From positions 1 through 40,313 of the forward strand of contig JAPUEC010000214.1 of assembly GCA_027492775.1 (NCBI GenBank): DNA of 40,313 nucleotides, written 5' to 3'. Source of the stretch: Rhodocyclaceae bacterium. GTDB lineage: Bacteria; Pseudomonadota; Gammaproteobacteria; Burkholderiales; Rhodocyclaceae. Shown here in pieces: positions 24,728-34,982 of the stretch. The notes under the pieces were generated by a model. That model was not told the origin of the DNA. It saw nothing but the letters and a program-made list of their open reading frames with translations, and ran no database searches. Each line of letters starts with the position of its first letter. Positions within the stretch are counted from its first letter, which is position 1. The translations under genes were made by a program, and so were the position numbers.

Positions 24728-27096
24728 TTTCCCACAATTGTCCGCGCGCTTGTCATTTCCGGTGGTGCTGGCGGCAGTTTGGTGGGCGCAACCAGGGGCA
24801 GGGTGATTTCGAAGCGCGTTCCTTCGTTTTCCACGCTTTCGAAAACGATCTCTCCGCCCAGCATATTCACCACCGCATTGCGCGAGATATGCAGCCCCAG
24901 GCCGGAGCCGCCGCGACCGAGCTTGCTGGTGAAAAACGGTTCGAAGACGTGAGGCTGCATGGCGACCGGAATGCCGTGGCCGTCGTCCGTGAATCGTAGC
25001 CGGATCCGGTCCTGGTCGATCCGTTCGGCCGCCAGTGTCATGCGCCCGTGGTCGCGGCCCTCGAAGCCATGGGAGATGGCGTTGTTGATGAGATTGGTCA
25101 GGACCTGTTCGAGCGCGCCGGGATAACTGTCGAACGCGATATCGGCAGGAATGTTGGTTTCGATTACATAAGGCGTGCGCTTCATCGACGGGCGCAGGAT
25201 GGACAGGGTTTCATCGACGGTTTCGGCCAGCGAGAAGTGGCGACGCTGGGCGCTGGCCTGATCTACCGCCAGGCGTTTGAAGTTGTTGATGAGACTGGCG
25301 CCGCGTTCGAGGTTGCGCACCATGATGTCGGCGGCGGTATCGGCGTTTTCCAGTAGGTCTTCAAATGCCTGGCGCTTGATGCCACCGGCCAGACCGGCGC
25401 GAAACTCGCGTAATTGATCCCGGAAAGTGGTCGCGGCCATCATGCCGTTGCCGAGCGGCGTGTTGAGTTCATGGGCGACGCCAGCGACGAGGCGGCCGAG
25501 CGCGGCCAGATTTTCCGAATTCACCAGTTCGCGCTGGGTGGTTTGCAGCGATTTGAGGGTTTCGGCCAGTTCCTCGTTGGCCTGCGCCAGATCCTCGGTG
25601 CGTTGGCGCACCCGGGCTTCGAGTTCGGCGTTGAGTTCGCGGATTTCCTGCTCGATGCGGCGGCGGGTCGTGATGTCTTCCTGCACCATGATCAGGAAGC
25701 GCTGGTCGCCGACATCGACGTTCTGCCCCGAAATCCGGCACAATAACCGGCTCCCATCGCTGTGCAGCAGGTAGGTTTCCACGGCATTGACCGCCTTCGA
25801 GGCATTGACGCAGTCGACGAACGCGGCGCGGTCGGCAGGCGAAGCCCAAAGCCCGATCTGGGCGCCGTTTTTGCCGATGACCTCTTCCCGGCGGCGGCCG
25901 AATTGCTTTTCCCAGACCTCGTTGACGGTAATGACCCCGTAGTTATTCAACGCGTCGGAGACCGACATTGCGACCGGCGAGAAGTTGAAGATCATCGCCA
26001 GTTCGTTTTCCTTGCCTTCCAGCCGGTTCGCCGTCCGTTCCAATTCGTCCTGGCGTTCCTTGATGGCCGAGACCATGCGGTCGATGTCGGTAAAGAAGGC
26101 GTTGAATTCCGCGATGTGGGTGTGGCACTGGACTTGTGCTCCGAAATCGCCTTCCGCCAGCCGGTGGGTGCAGGCAATCAGGAGACGCAGCGGCCGCAGC
26201 AAGCGGTTCGCCAGCAAGGGCGCCAGCAGGGCACCGACGATCAGGGCCGCCAGGAAGCCGCTGACCACGAGGAGAACGGTGGTGCGGACCAACGGATTGT
26301 TCATCCCGGCCGCCACGCCGACGATAAACGTCCAGCCCAGTTGTGGCGACGCGACATGACCGGTGTAGAAAACCTTCCCTTCCACTTCGATGGTTTCCTC
26401 GGTGGGCCTGTTCTGCAGCGCGGCGGTGACGGCGGGGTGGCCGATCAGGTGCTGCAGCCGGTCGTTCGAGCCCGGAACGTTGCCGGCAAGCCATTCACCG
26501 CGGGAATTGACCGCGAGCACGACGTGTTCGACGCACCGGCAGATGCTTTGCATGGTCTCGAGAATGGTACCAGGGGAAATTTCCGCAATGACGGCGCGCT
26601 CGCCGGCGGGCAGCGCGACACCCACCGCAGCCTGCTGGCTGATCGGCGAGCGGTATTGGTCGCTCCACACCGCCTTTTTGGCTTGTCCGAGGCGTTGATA
26701 GAGCGGGTTTGCGGCAAGGTCGGCATTCGTGGCGAGTGCCTTGCCCGCCGGCAGCCGGCTGGCGGCTTCGATCCTGCCTCGGGCATCGACCACATAAAGG
26801 GCGGTGATCAAATTTCCGTCACCGACGATGGCGTCGAGGTGGGATTGAAGTTCGCCCCGGCCCCGCGGTACCGTCATGAAATTCACCGCGGGCGCGATGC
26901 GCGCTTCGATCCCGCGCAGGTTGAAATCGAGCAGCGCCGCCATGTGCGCCGCCTCATGGCGGGCCGTGTCGCGGCTTTCCGCCGAAATCTGGGGCAGCCG
27001 GTAAAGCAGGGTGCCCGCCGCCAGGAGGAGGAAGGTCCCGACGGTGGCCGACATCAACAACAGGATGAGGGCGGTCCTGAGTTTCAGCGACTTCAT
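24724..27096 (-). CDS. Membrane sensor histidine kinase (CACHE-HAMP-PAS-HisKA-HATPase)
   Basis: 790 residues from ATG 27096. Layout: membrane segment 7-31; extracytoplasmic double-CACHE-like sensor about 33-265; membrane segment about 270-297; HAMP about 298-350; PAS about 365-478 with adjoining PAC; coiled coil about 478-535 (EIRELNAELEARVRQRTEDL); HisKA with phospho-acceptor His542 in GVAHELNTPLGNG; then HATPase with NLINNAISHGFEG, DDGHGIP and GRGGSGLGL. All catalytic boxes are present. There is no attached receiver domain. The response-regulator gene with EAL output lies directly upstream in the same direction, and the two are almost surely a pair. The sensed ligand is unknown; CACHE domains typically bind small molecules such as amino or organic acids. 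The frame is open further upstream but MKSLKLRTAL is the natural start. Confidence 0.93.
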   Translation of the reverse strand: MKSLKLRTALILLLMSATVGTFLLLAAGTLLYRLPQISAESRDTARHEAAHMAALLDFNLRGIEARIAPAVNFMTVPRGRGELQSHLDAIVGDGNLITALYVVDARGRIEAASRLPAGKALATNADLAANPLYQRLGQAKKAVWSDQYRSPISQQAAVGVALPAGERAVIAEISPGTILETMQSICRCVEHVVLAVNSRGEWLAGNVPGSNDRLQHLIGHPAVTAALQNRPTEETIEVEGKVFYTGHVASPQLGWTFIVGVAAGMNNPLVRTTVLLVVSGFLAALIVGALLAPLLANRLLRPLRLLIACTHRLAEGDFGAQVQCHTHIAEFNAFFTDIDRMVSAIKERQDELERTANRLEGKENELAMIFNFSPVAMSVSDALNNYGVITVNEVWEKQFGRRREEVIGKNGAQIGLWASPADRAAFVDCVNASKAVNAVETYLLHSDGSRLLCRISGQNVDVGDQRFLIMVQEDITTRRRIEQEIRELNAELEARVRQRTEDLAQANEELAETLKSLQTTQRELVNSENLAALGRLVAGVAHELNTPLGNGMMAATTFRDQLREFRAGLAGGIKRQAFEDLLENADTAADIMVRNLERGASLINNFKRLAVDQASAQRRHFSLAETVDETLSILRPSMKRTPYVIETNIPADIAFDSYPGALEQVLTNLINNAISHGFEGRDHGRMTLAAERIDQDRIRLRFTDDGHGIPVAMQPHVFEPFFTSKLGRGGSGLGLHISRNAVVNMLGGEIVFESVENEGTRFEITLPLVAPTKLPPAPPEMTSARTIVGK

Positions 27097-27199
27097 GAGC
27101 GCTTCGCTCGAAGGCCGACGTTTGCCGCAAGCGCTTCCCGCCAATGACCTTGCCGCCTCGGCCGGGCTCGGCGCGCTGCGCTCGCGCGGGCGATGCGGA

Positions 27200-29443
27200 T
27201 CATGCTCGGCGGGCCTGCAACCAGTCGAGCAACTGATCCAGCGGCATCGGCCAGGCATAGAGATAGCCCTGGACTTCGTCGCATCCCATCTGCCGCAGCA
27301 ACTCCGCCTGCTCGGCGGTTTCCACGCCTTCGGCGATGACCTTCATGTTGAGCTGCCTGCCCAGCGGAATCACCATCTTCGGAATATTGACCCCGGAATC
27401 GCCGGATGACATGGCCCAGATGAAGGAGTGGTCGATCTTCAAGCGGTTCGCGGGCAGACTGCCGAGATAGGAAAGCGACGAGTAACCGGTGCCGAAATCG
27501 TCGATGGCAACTGAAATCCCGGCGTTGCGCAACCTCAGCATGGCGTCTTCGACAAAGGCCAGGCCGAGGGCCGCAACCGATTCCGTCACTTCCAGTTCGA
27601 GCGATTCCGGCGGCAGGCCGCAGTCGGCGAGGAGCGCATTTACTTCCGCGATGAAGCCCGGCTGCCGGAACTGGTTGGTCGAAACGTTGACTGCCATGCG
27701 AATGTCGCGGTGGCCGGCCGCGTGGATGCGCTTGGCGGCGTCCAGCGCCGTCCGCAGCACCCAGGCGCCCAGCGCGATGATCAGGCCCGAGTGTTCCGCC
27801 ACGGGAATGAAGCGATCCGGCGGGATATGCCCGCCATCCGCGGTGGGCCAGCGCAACAATGCCTCGACCCCGGTTACCCGGCCGCTGCTGAGCTCCAGTT
27901 GTGGCTGAAAGGCGAGGTAAAGGGCGTCGGACATGAAGGCATTGCGCAAATCGTGGAGCAGGCGCGTGCGCTCGCGTGTGGCGGCGGCGATTTGGGGCGA
28001 GAAGATGGCGCACTGGCCTTGGCCCTGGGCCTTGGCGTGCTTGACGGCGATCGAGCCATCCTTGAGCAGCGTCGTGCCGCAGATGTCGCCGTCGCGCGGC
28101 ACGTCGACGAAGCCGGCCGCCATGCTCACCGGCCGCGTCACCGACTCGATTTCATAGGTGGCATTGAAGAAGGGCTGCATGGTTTCCAGGCAGACCTCGC
28201 GGGCATCGCCGAAAATGGCGAAGATGTCGTCGCTGACGCGGGCGATGACGCATTGGGCGCCAAAACGCGCTTCGAGCCGGCGGGCGATGGCTTCGAGCAA
28301 TTGGTCGCCGTAGCGGTGCCCCAGCATGTCGTTGATCTCGGCGAACTGATCGACGTCGAGCAGCGCCAGCGCGAGCTGCGTCTCCCTGTCCGACGCCAGG
28401 CGCCGGTCGATGGCTTCGACGAGGTAGCTGCGATTGGGCAACCCGAGCAGGGTGTCGCGATAGGCGAGGTTTTCCAGTTCCTCCACCAGATGGACGTTGT
28501 CGCCGCAGATGGCGATATTGGTGCAGAACACTTCGAGCAGGCGTTGATCGATTTCGCTCGGCTGCTGCTGGGTCGCGATATAGGCGATGAAGTCGTGATG
28601 ATTGCGGCCAGGGAAGAAGAGGGTGACATGCCCCGACTCCACCAGATTGCGACGCTCTTTCAGGCACCGCAACAAGCTTTCGACGACGTGCGCATCGTCC
28701 ACCTCCTCCAGCTGTCGCCCCATGAAACGGGAAAAGCGTCCAGTGGCGGAGAGTACTTGGCAAGCGCCCGAATCCTCCTGGCTCTCGGCGCGGACGCAAA
28801 CCATGCCTTCCGGCTCGACACCCATGAACGCCGCGATCTGGGTGATCACGCCCGAGGAGAATTCATGCACGCCGGCCTTTGAAATGAACTGGTTGCTGGC
28901 GGCAACGATGCGCTCCAGGCCATGGCGACTGGCTTCCAGACGGCAGAGCTGGTCGTAGGAACGCACGGCCGTCGTCAGCGTCGTGAACAAGCGGGCGCGC
29001 GTCAGCTCGTTCTTGGTCTTGTAATCGTTGATGTCGTAGCGGCGGATGGTTTCGATTTCCGGCGCATAGCCGGGCTGGCCGGTACGCAAGACGATGCGCG
29101 GATTGGTCAGGCCGAGGGTGTTGCGGATGACATCGACCGCCTTCAGGCCGGCATCGTCGGATTCCATGACCACGTCCAGCAGGATGACGGCGACATTGTG
29201 CTCGTGGCGCAACAGCTCGACCGCCTCCAAGGCGGAGTAGGCATGCAGGAATTCGAGCGGCCGGTCGAGGATGGCGATGCCCTGCAGGGCATAGATCGTC
29301 GCCTGGTGTACATCCGGGTCGTCGTCGACGATCAGGATGCGCCATGGCGCCTGGGCGCGGGGCGGTGTCTTGTTCTGGAGCTCGCCTTCGTCGAAGCGAA
29401 GGAACTCGTCTTCCATTCCCGCGCGATCTTTGGAGATCGTCAT
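27200..29443 (-). CDS. Response regulator: REC-DUF3369-degenerate GGDEF-EAL
   Basis: 747 residues; the start has GGGGGAGGA upstream. The receiver domain has acidic residues D40-D42 and phospho-acceptor Asp90 in VAVILLDVVMES, with a Lys near 142. A DUF3369-type region follows (about 165-330, including GRNHHDFIAYIATQQQ). The GGDEF domain has SDDIF at about residue 405 in place of GGDEF, so cyclase activity is probably lost. The EAL domain keeps EALLRW near 524, then VNVSTNQFR, LEVTES, DDFGTGYSSLSYL, LKIDHSF, VIAEGVE and EVQGY, the full active set. It should therefore be a phosphorylation-controlled c-di-GMP phosphodiesterase. The kinase gene begins 103 bp downstream. Confidence 0.94.
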   Translation of the reverse strand: MTISKDRAGMEDEFLRFDEGELQNKTPPRAQAPWRILIVDDDPDVHQATIYALQGIAILDRPLEFLHAYSALEAVELLRHEHNVAVILLDVVMESDDAGLKAVDVIRNTLGLTNPRIVLRTGQPGYAPEIETIRRYDINDYKTKNELTRARLFTTLTTAVRSYDQLCRLEASRHGLERIVAASNQFISKAGVHEFSSGVITQIAAFMGVEPEGMVCVRAESQEDSGACQVLSATGRFSRFMGRQLEEVDDAHVVESLLRCLKERRNLVESGHVTLFFPGRNHHDFIAYIATQQQPSEIDQRLLEVFCTNIAICGDNVHLVEELENLAYRDTLLGLPNRSYLVEAIDRRLASDRETQLALALLDVDQFAEINDMLGHRYGDQLLEAIARRLEARFGAQCVIARVSDDIFAIFGDAREVCLETMQPFFNATYEIESVTRPVSMAAGFVDVPRDGDICGTTLLKDGSIAVKHAKAQGQGQCAIFSPQIAAATRERTRLLHDLRNAFMSDALYLAFQPQLELSSGRVTGVEALLRWPTADGGHIPPDRFIPVAEHSGLIIALGAWVLRTALDAAKRIHAAGHRDIRMAVNVSTNQFRQPGFIAEVNALLADCGLPPESLELEVTESVAALGLAFVEDAMLRLRNAGISVAIDDFGTGYSSLSYLGSLPANRLKIDHSFIWAMSSGDSGVNIPKMVIPLGRQLNMKVIAEGVETAEQAELLRQMGCDEVQGYLYAWPMPLDQLLDWLQARRA

Positions 29444-29812
29444 CGCTTATTCCTCCCCCTGCATGGTTATGGCGCGACTCGTTCCATTCTAGCAGCCTGT
29501 CGGGCTTAAATCGCCAGCGCAAAGAGGGTTTTGGAGGCCGCCAAGGCGCGGCGGGCGCTGCCTGCGCCAAGTGGCGCGCGGCAAAGCCATGCGGCCAAAA
29601 AACGCTCACTCCGTGGGCGTGCGATCGAAACGGCGCGCCCCCTGGTCGCTCGGACGGGACAGGCAAACCGCTCCTCTGGAGCACGACGGCCGCAGCCATT
29701 TCAAGCCCGACGCGCCGGCGAGTTGAATGGGCGGGGCTGCCAAGTCAGCAACAACAGACGCGGCAATGAAAGTTGTTTCATAATTGGCGCTTTCAAGTTT
29801 TCTGGAGAAATC
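29444..29812. other. Intergenic region between the response regulator and binding-protein genes
   Basis: The 369-bp gap contains no supported gene. An open frame from about 29531 runs into the binding-protein gene, but it lacks a ribosome-binding site and has no recognisable domain. The main structure is a pair of imperfect inverted repeats at 29499-29511 and 29698-29711 enclosing about 190 bp. The divergent promoters of the regulator gene and the binding-protein gene should also lie here; GTTTCATAATTGG at about 29775 is the most AT-rich part close to the binding-protein start. Confidence 0.5.
29499..29711. repeat. Possible small inverted-repeat element (MITE-like)
   Basis: GTCGGGCTTAAAT at 29499-29511 and ATTTCAAGCCCGAC at 29698-29711. 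The reverse complement of the second is GTCGGGCTTGAAAT, which matches the first except for one inserted base. The interior is about 65% GC, has short hairpins (for example GGCGC..GCGCC near 29554) and no convincing gene. No target duplication was identified. A non-autonomous mobile element, an intergenic repeat family or chance are all possible. Confidence 0.35.
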
Positions 29813-31111
29813 ATGATCGGTTCGATTCGTCCGCTTGTCGTTGTGATGGCTGTTGCCTTTTCCGCCTCCGCCCTGGCGGCGAAGCCGGCCAAGCCGGCCA
29901 AGAAGCCGCAGGCGGTCGCCGCCAAGTCGGAGGTGGCGCTTTCCCACCCCTTTGGCCAGTCGGGGGAAGTCGAACTGCAGAAGCTCGTTGATCGCTTCAA
30001 TGAGAAAAATCCGGGAAGCCCGATCAAGGTCGTGCGCATGGAAAGCGGCGGCAAGCCGACCGTGCTCAATATCCTGCGTCGCACCCAGGTTGCCGAAGGG
30101 ATTGCCGCAAAGGCTGGGTTCAAGCCGCTGTATGCCGTAATGAAGGACGCCCGCGAAACCTTCGACGGCGCGCGCCTGTCTCCAGACTTGCGGGCGGGAG
30201 TTACCGATGAGAAGGGACGTTTCGTGGGTTTACCCATCGCCTATTCGACGCCGGTACTGTTCTACAACAAGAATGCCTTCCGCAAGGCCAAGCTCGATCC
30301 GGAGAAGGCGCCGGCCACTTGGCAGGAAATGCAGGATATCGCCGGCAAGCTCCGTGCCGCCGGCTTCGATTGCCCATACACGACCTCCTGGCCGACCTGG
30401 ATTCACATCGACAATCTCAGCGCGCTCTCCGGCGTGCCGGTCGCAAACGCCAAGGGCGAGCTGGTCTTCAACGGACTGGTGCAGATCAAGCACATCGCCA
30501 AGTTGGCCACCTGGAAGCAGGCGGGCTATTTTCTGCCCTCGGGCCGCAAGAATGAGGGCGATGAGAAATTCCGCAACGGCGAATGCGCCATGGTGACCAC
30601 GGATTCCGCCGCTCATACGGACTTCCGCGACGCCAAGGGCGTCGAACTCGGCGTGGCACCGCTGCCCAACTACGACGACGTCTATGGCGGCCGTCAGCAC
30701 ACCCTGGCGGAAGGCCCGTCGCTCTGGCTGGGTGCGAATCACACGGCGGCCGAATACAAGATTGCTGCCAAGTTCGTTTCCTTCCTGCTCAGCCCGGAAA
30801 TTCAGGTCGAGCTCGCCAACATCTACGGGCAGTTGCCATTGACCGAAGCCGCGCGCACGGCGATGAAGAGCCAGGCGCTGCGCGATCGCGGCCAGACCCT
30901 CGAAGTTGCCTATGCTTCCATGAAGGGCAAAGGCGCAGCGCTGCCGGTGCGGGTGTCCACCCTCGATCCGGTTCGCATCATTCTCGACGAGGAACTGGAA
31001 AAGGTCTGGGCCGACGGCATTCCGCCCAAGCTCGCCCTCGATACGGCGGTTTCTCGCGGCAACGCGATTTTGAAGGCAAAACCGGCGCTTCGGAAGGTGA
31101 CGCCTTTCTAA
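29813..31111 (+). CDS. UgpB-like ABC transporter substrate-binding protein
   Basis: 432 residues from ATG 29813, with TGGAGA upstream; typical length for UgpB-type binding proteins (E. coli UgpB 438). The signal peptide is MIGSIRPLVVVMAVAFSASALAA. A short Lys/Pro/Ala-rich stretch follows before the fold begins at VALSHPFGQSGEVELQKLV. The middle has GLPIAYSTPVLFYNKNAFRKAKLDPEKAPATWQEM, a very typical binding-protein pattern, and later ECAMVTTDSAAHTDFRDAKGVELGVAPLP and FVSFLLSPEIQ. UgpB binds sn-glycerol-3-phosphate; family members also bind other sugars or polyol phosphates. No permease or ATPase gene lies within the window, so the transporter must be encoded elsewhere or the protein acts alone. 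Ligand not assigned. Confidence 0.88.
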   Translation: MIGSIRPLVVVMAVAFSASALAAKPAKPAKKPQAVAAKSEVALSHPFGQSGEVELQKLVDRFNEKNPGSPIKVVRMESGGKPTVLNILRRTQVAEGIAAKAGFKPLYAVMKDARETFDGARLSPDLRAGVTDEKGRFVGLPIAYSTPVLFYNKNAFRKAKLDPEKAPATWQEMQDIAGKLRAAGFDCPYTTSWPTWIHIDNLSALSGVPVANAKGELVFNGLVQIKHIAKLATWKQAGYFLPSGRKNEGDEKFRNGECAMVTTDSAAHTDFRDAKGVELGVAPLPNYDDVYGGRQHTLAEGPSLWLGANHTAAEYKIAAKFVSFLLSPEIQVELANIYGQLPLTEAARTAMKSQALRDRGQTLEVAYASMKGKGAALPVRVSTLDPVRIILDEELEKVWADGIPPKLALDTAVSRGNAILKAKPALRKVTPF

Positions 31112-31126
31112 GGCGAGTTCTCGGTA

Positions 31127-31156
31127 GGCGACGGTGGGCTGAGCCCAACCGTCGCC
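31127..31156 (+). terminator. Strong hairpin after the UgpB-like gene
   Basis: GGCGACGGT-GGGC, loop TGA, GCCC-A-ACCGTCGCC: 13 paired bases with one bulged A, 15 bases after the stop codon. There is no T-run behind it, so it may stop transcription only partly or protect the mRNA 3' end. Confidence 0.6.
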
Positions 31157-31384
31157 ATCCCGGCTGCGTCGGGCCGATGTCGCCATTGTTGAGTGGTTGG
31201 CAAGGGCATGCCCATCGCTTGCGTCCCGTTACATAGCGCTCCCCTGGCTGCGCAATGCAATTCGCCGGGGCGCCGTTAAAGCGGAAGCGTTCGCAGACGC
31301 AAATAATTCTGCGGGCGACGGCTGGCTACGGCCATTTCTCAACACGGAATTCTGATCACCAAGTTTGACATTGGGTTATGCGGT

Positions 31385-31405
31385 AAGCGAGCGCACGCTT
31401 TTTTT
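31385..31405 (+). terminator. Weak hairpin with T-run upstream of the exported low-complexity gene
   Basis: AAGCG and CGCTT enclose loop AGCGCA and are followed by TTTTT. It is a short stem but has the right form for an intrinsic terminator. It lies before the gene at 31497, so if active it would end transcripts arriving from upstream. Confidence 0.35.
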
Positions 31406-31496
31406 GAAAAATCGTGTCAGCCGCGGCCGGGGAACCGCGTTAGGAAGGGGCGGGTCACAGAACCCGCAGTCCCCCCAACGATCTAGGAGAAACGAT

Positions 31497-31844
31497 ATGA
31501 AATCCCGTTTGATGATTGCCCTTTTGATGGCCGCCTCCAGCTTTGCCTTTGCCCAAGCGGGCGGCGGTGCCGCCGGTGCCGGCGCCGGTGGTGCAGGTGG
31601 TGTCGGTACTGGTGCCGCAACCGCCGGCGCTCCTTCCGGTCCAGGTGCGGCCGGTTCCGGTGCGGCTTCCGGTGGCGCCGCTACCACGGGCGCGAACTCC
31701 GGTGCCAATAGCGGCAACACTCCAGGCGCGACTTCCGGCTCGAGCTCTGGCGACCAAGGCATGACCGGCAAGAGCCGCGCGCACAAGAAGGCCAAGCATA
31801 AGAAGCCCCGCAAGGCCAAGAAGTCGGACGCGAACCAGTCCTGA
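31497..31844 (+). CDS. Exported low-complexity Gly/Ala/Ser protein with Lys-rich tail
   Basis: 115 residues from ATG 31497, with AGGAGA upstream; the frame is open further upstream but the ribosome-binding site and signal peptide decide. The signal peptide is MKSRLMIALLMAASSFAFAQA. The mature part is almost entirely Gly, Ala, Ser, Thr and Asn to about residue 85, then SGDQGMTGKSRAHKKAKHKKPRKAKKSD, a strongly basic tail. No cysteine. A perfect intrinsic terminator follows, so it is a single-gene unit. No family recognised; such proteins may coat or bind anionic envelope material, but that is speculation. The opposite strand also has a long open frame here, which is a composition effect. Confidence 0.72.
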   Translation: MKSRLMIALLMAASSFAFAQAGGGAAGAGAGGAGGVGTGAATAGAPSGPGAAGSGAASGGAATTGANSGANSGNTPGATSGSSSGDQGMTGKSRAHKKAKHKKPRKAKKSDANQS

Positions 31845-31864
31845 CCCGGCATTCGCTTACCGCG

Positions 31865-31894
31865 AAACCCGCCGCCCAGGCGGGTTTTTCTTTT
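31865..31894 (+). terminator. Rho-independent terminator
   Basis: AAACCCGCC (31865-31873), loop GCCCA and GGCGGGTTT (31879-31887) form a perfect 9-bp stem followed by TTCTTTT. It ends the transcript of the low-complexity protein gene just before alaS. Confidence 0.9.
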
Positions 31895-31935
31895 AAAATG
31901 CGAAACTTTCGTTTGAATTCCGAGTGGCCGAGCCC

Positions 31936-34538
<2,603 letters not shown>

Positions 34539-34542
<4 letters not shown>

Positions 34543-34853
34543 GGCCAGGCGCCGGCCTCCTTTTGCCGTTATTGGCCTGGGCAGCCGTCGCCGGCGCTGC
34601 CGATGCGCCGGTGCTGGATCGCACGCCGGTCGAGGCGACGACGGCCAAGGGCGAGAAGGTGCGCCTGCATCCCAATGGCCGTTGGGAGTTCGTCGATGCG
34701 GAAAAAGCGGAGGCGGCCAAGAAGCTGGCCGAGCAATATCCGGAGAACCGGACGCGGCCCATCGATGCGCAAGGTGGTTGGGTGGGCGGTCGGCTGGTGA
34801 TGCCCGGCGATCCCGATTACAACCGCGGCAGCCTCAACCCCAAGATGCGTTAG
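34539..34853 (+). CDS. Small exported protein overlapping alaS
   Basis: 104 residues from a TTG at 34539 that overlaps the alaS stop as TTGA, with GGAAGG just upstream; a GTG at 34521 in the same frame is an alternative. The first 25 residues are a signal peptide ([17 protein letters not shown]). The mature part begins with [35 protein letters not shown]. The G-x-x-V-x-L-x-x-x-G-x-W-x-F pattern is seen in small periplasmic proteins of the DUF3157 type, but the match is by eye. It ends RGSLNPKMR. Function unknown. Probably translated from the alaS mRNA. Confidence 0.75.
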
Positions 34854-34959
34854 GGAATCACCGATTATTCGGCTTTTCGATCCCGGGCGTTCGTAACAGA
34901 TTGGTTCTTCGAGTGGCGCCGCCGGTGCGTCGCGTTAATCAGTGTTTCCTCAGCGCGAT

Positions 34960-34978
34960 GCCGGGCAACCTGCCCGGC
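34960..34978 (-). terminator. Hairpin after the EAL-HDOD gene
   Basis: GCCGGGCA and TGCCCGGC form a perfect 8-bp stem with a three-base loop, 4 bases beyond the stop codon at 34983. No T-run follows on the minus strand. It may act for either strand, since the alaS-linked gene converges from the left. Confidence 0.5.
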
Positions 34979-34982
34979 GGCT

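Larger units (their letters stand above)
31112..31496. other. Structured intergenic region before the low-complexity exported protein
   Basis: The 385-bp gap has no supported gene. It contains the strong hairpin at 31127-31156, a weaker hairpin with T-run at 31385-31405, and two hairpins in the leader of the next gene. CGCGG (31422-31426) pairs with CCGCG (31435-31439), and GCGGGT (31450-31455) pairs with ACCCGC (31462-31467) around loop CACAGA. TTGACA occurs at 31365-31370 but no good -10 is found at the right distance. Confidence 0.5.

Noticed and set aside
31365..31393. TTGACA at 31365-31370 as a promoter for the low-complexity protein gene
   Set aside because: No acceptable -10 element lies 16-18 bases downstream, and the hairpin plus T-run follows immediately.
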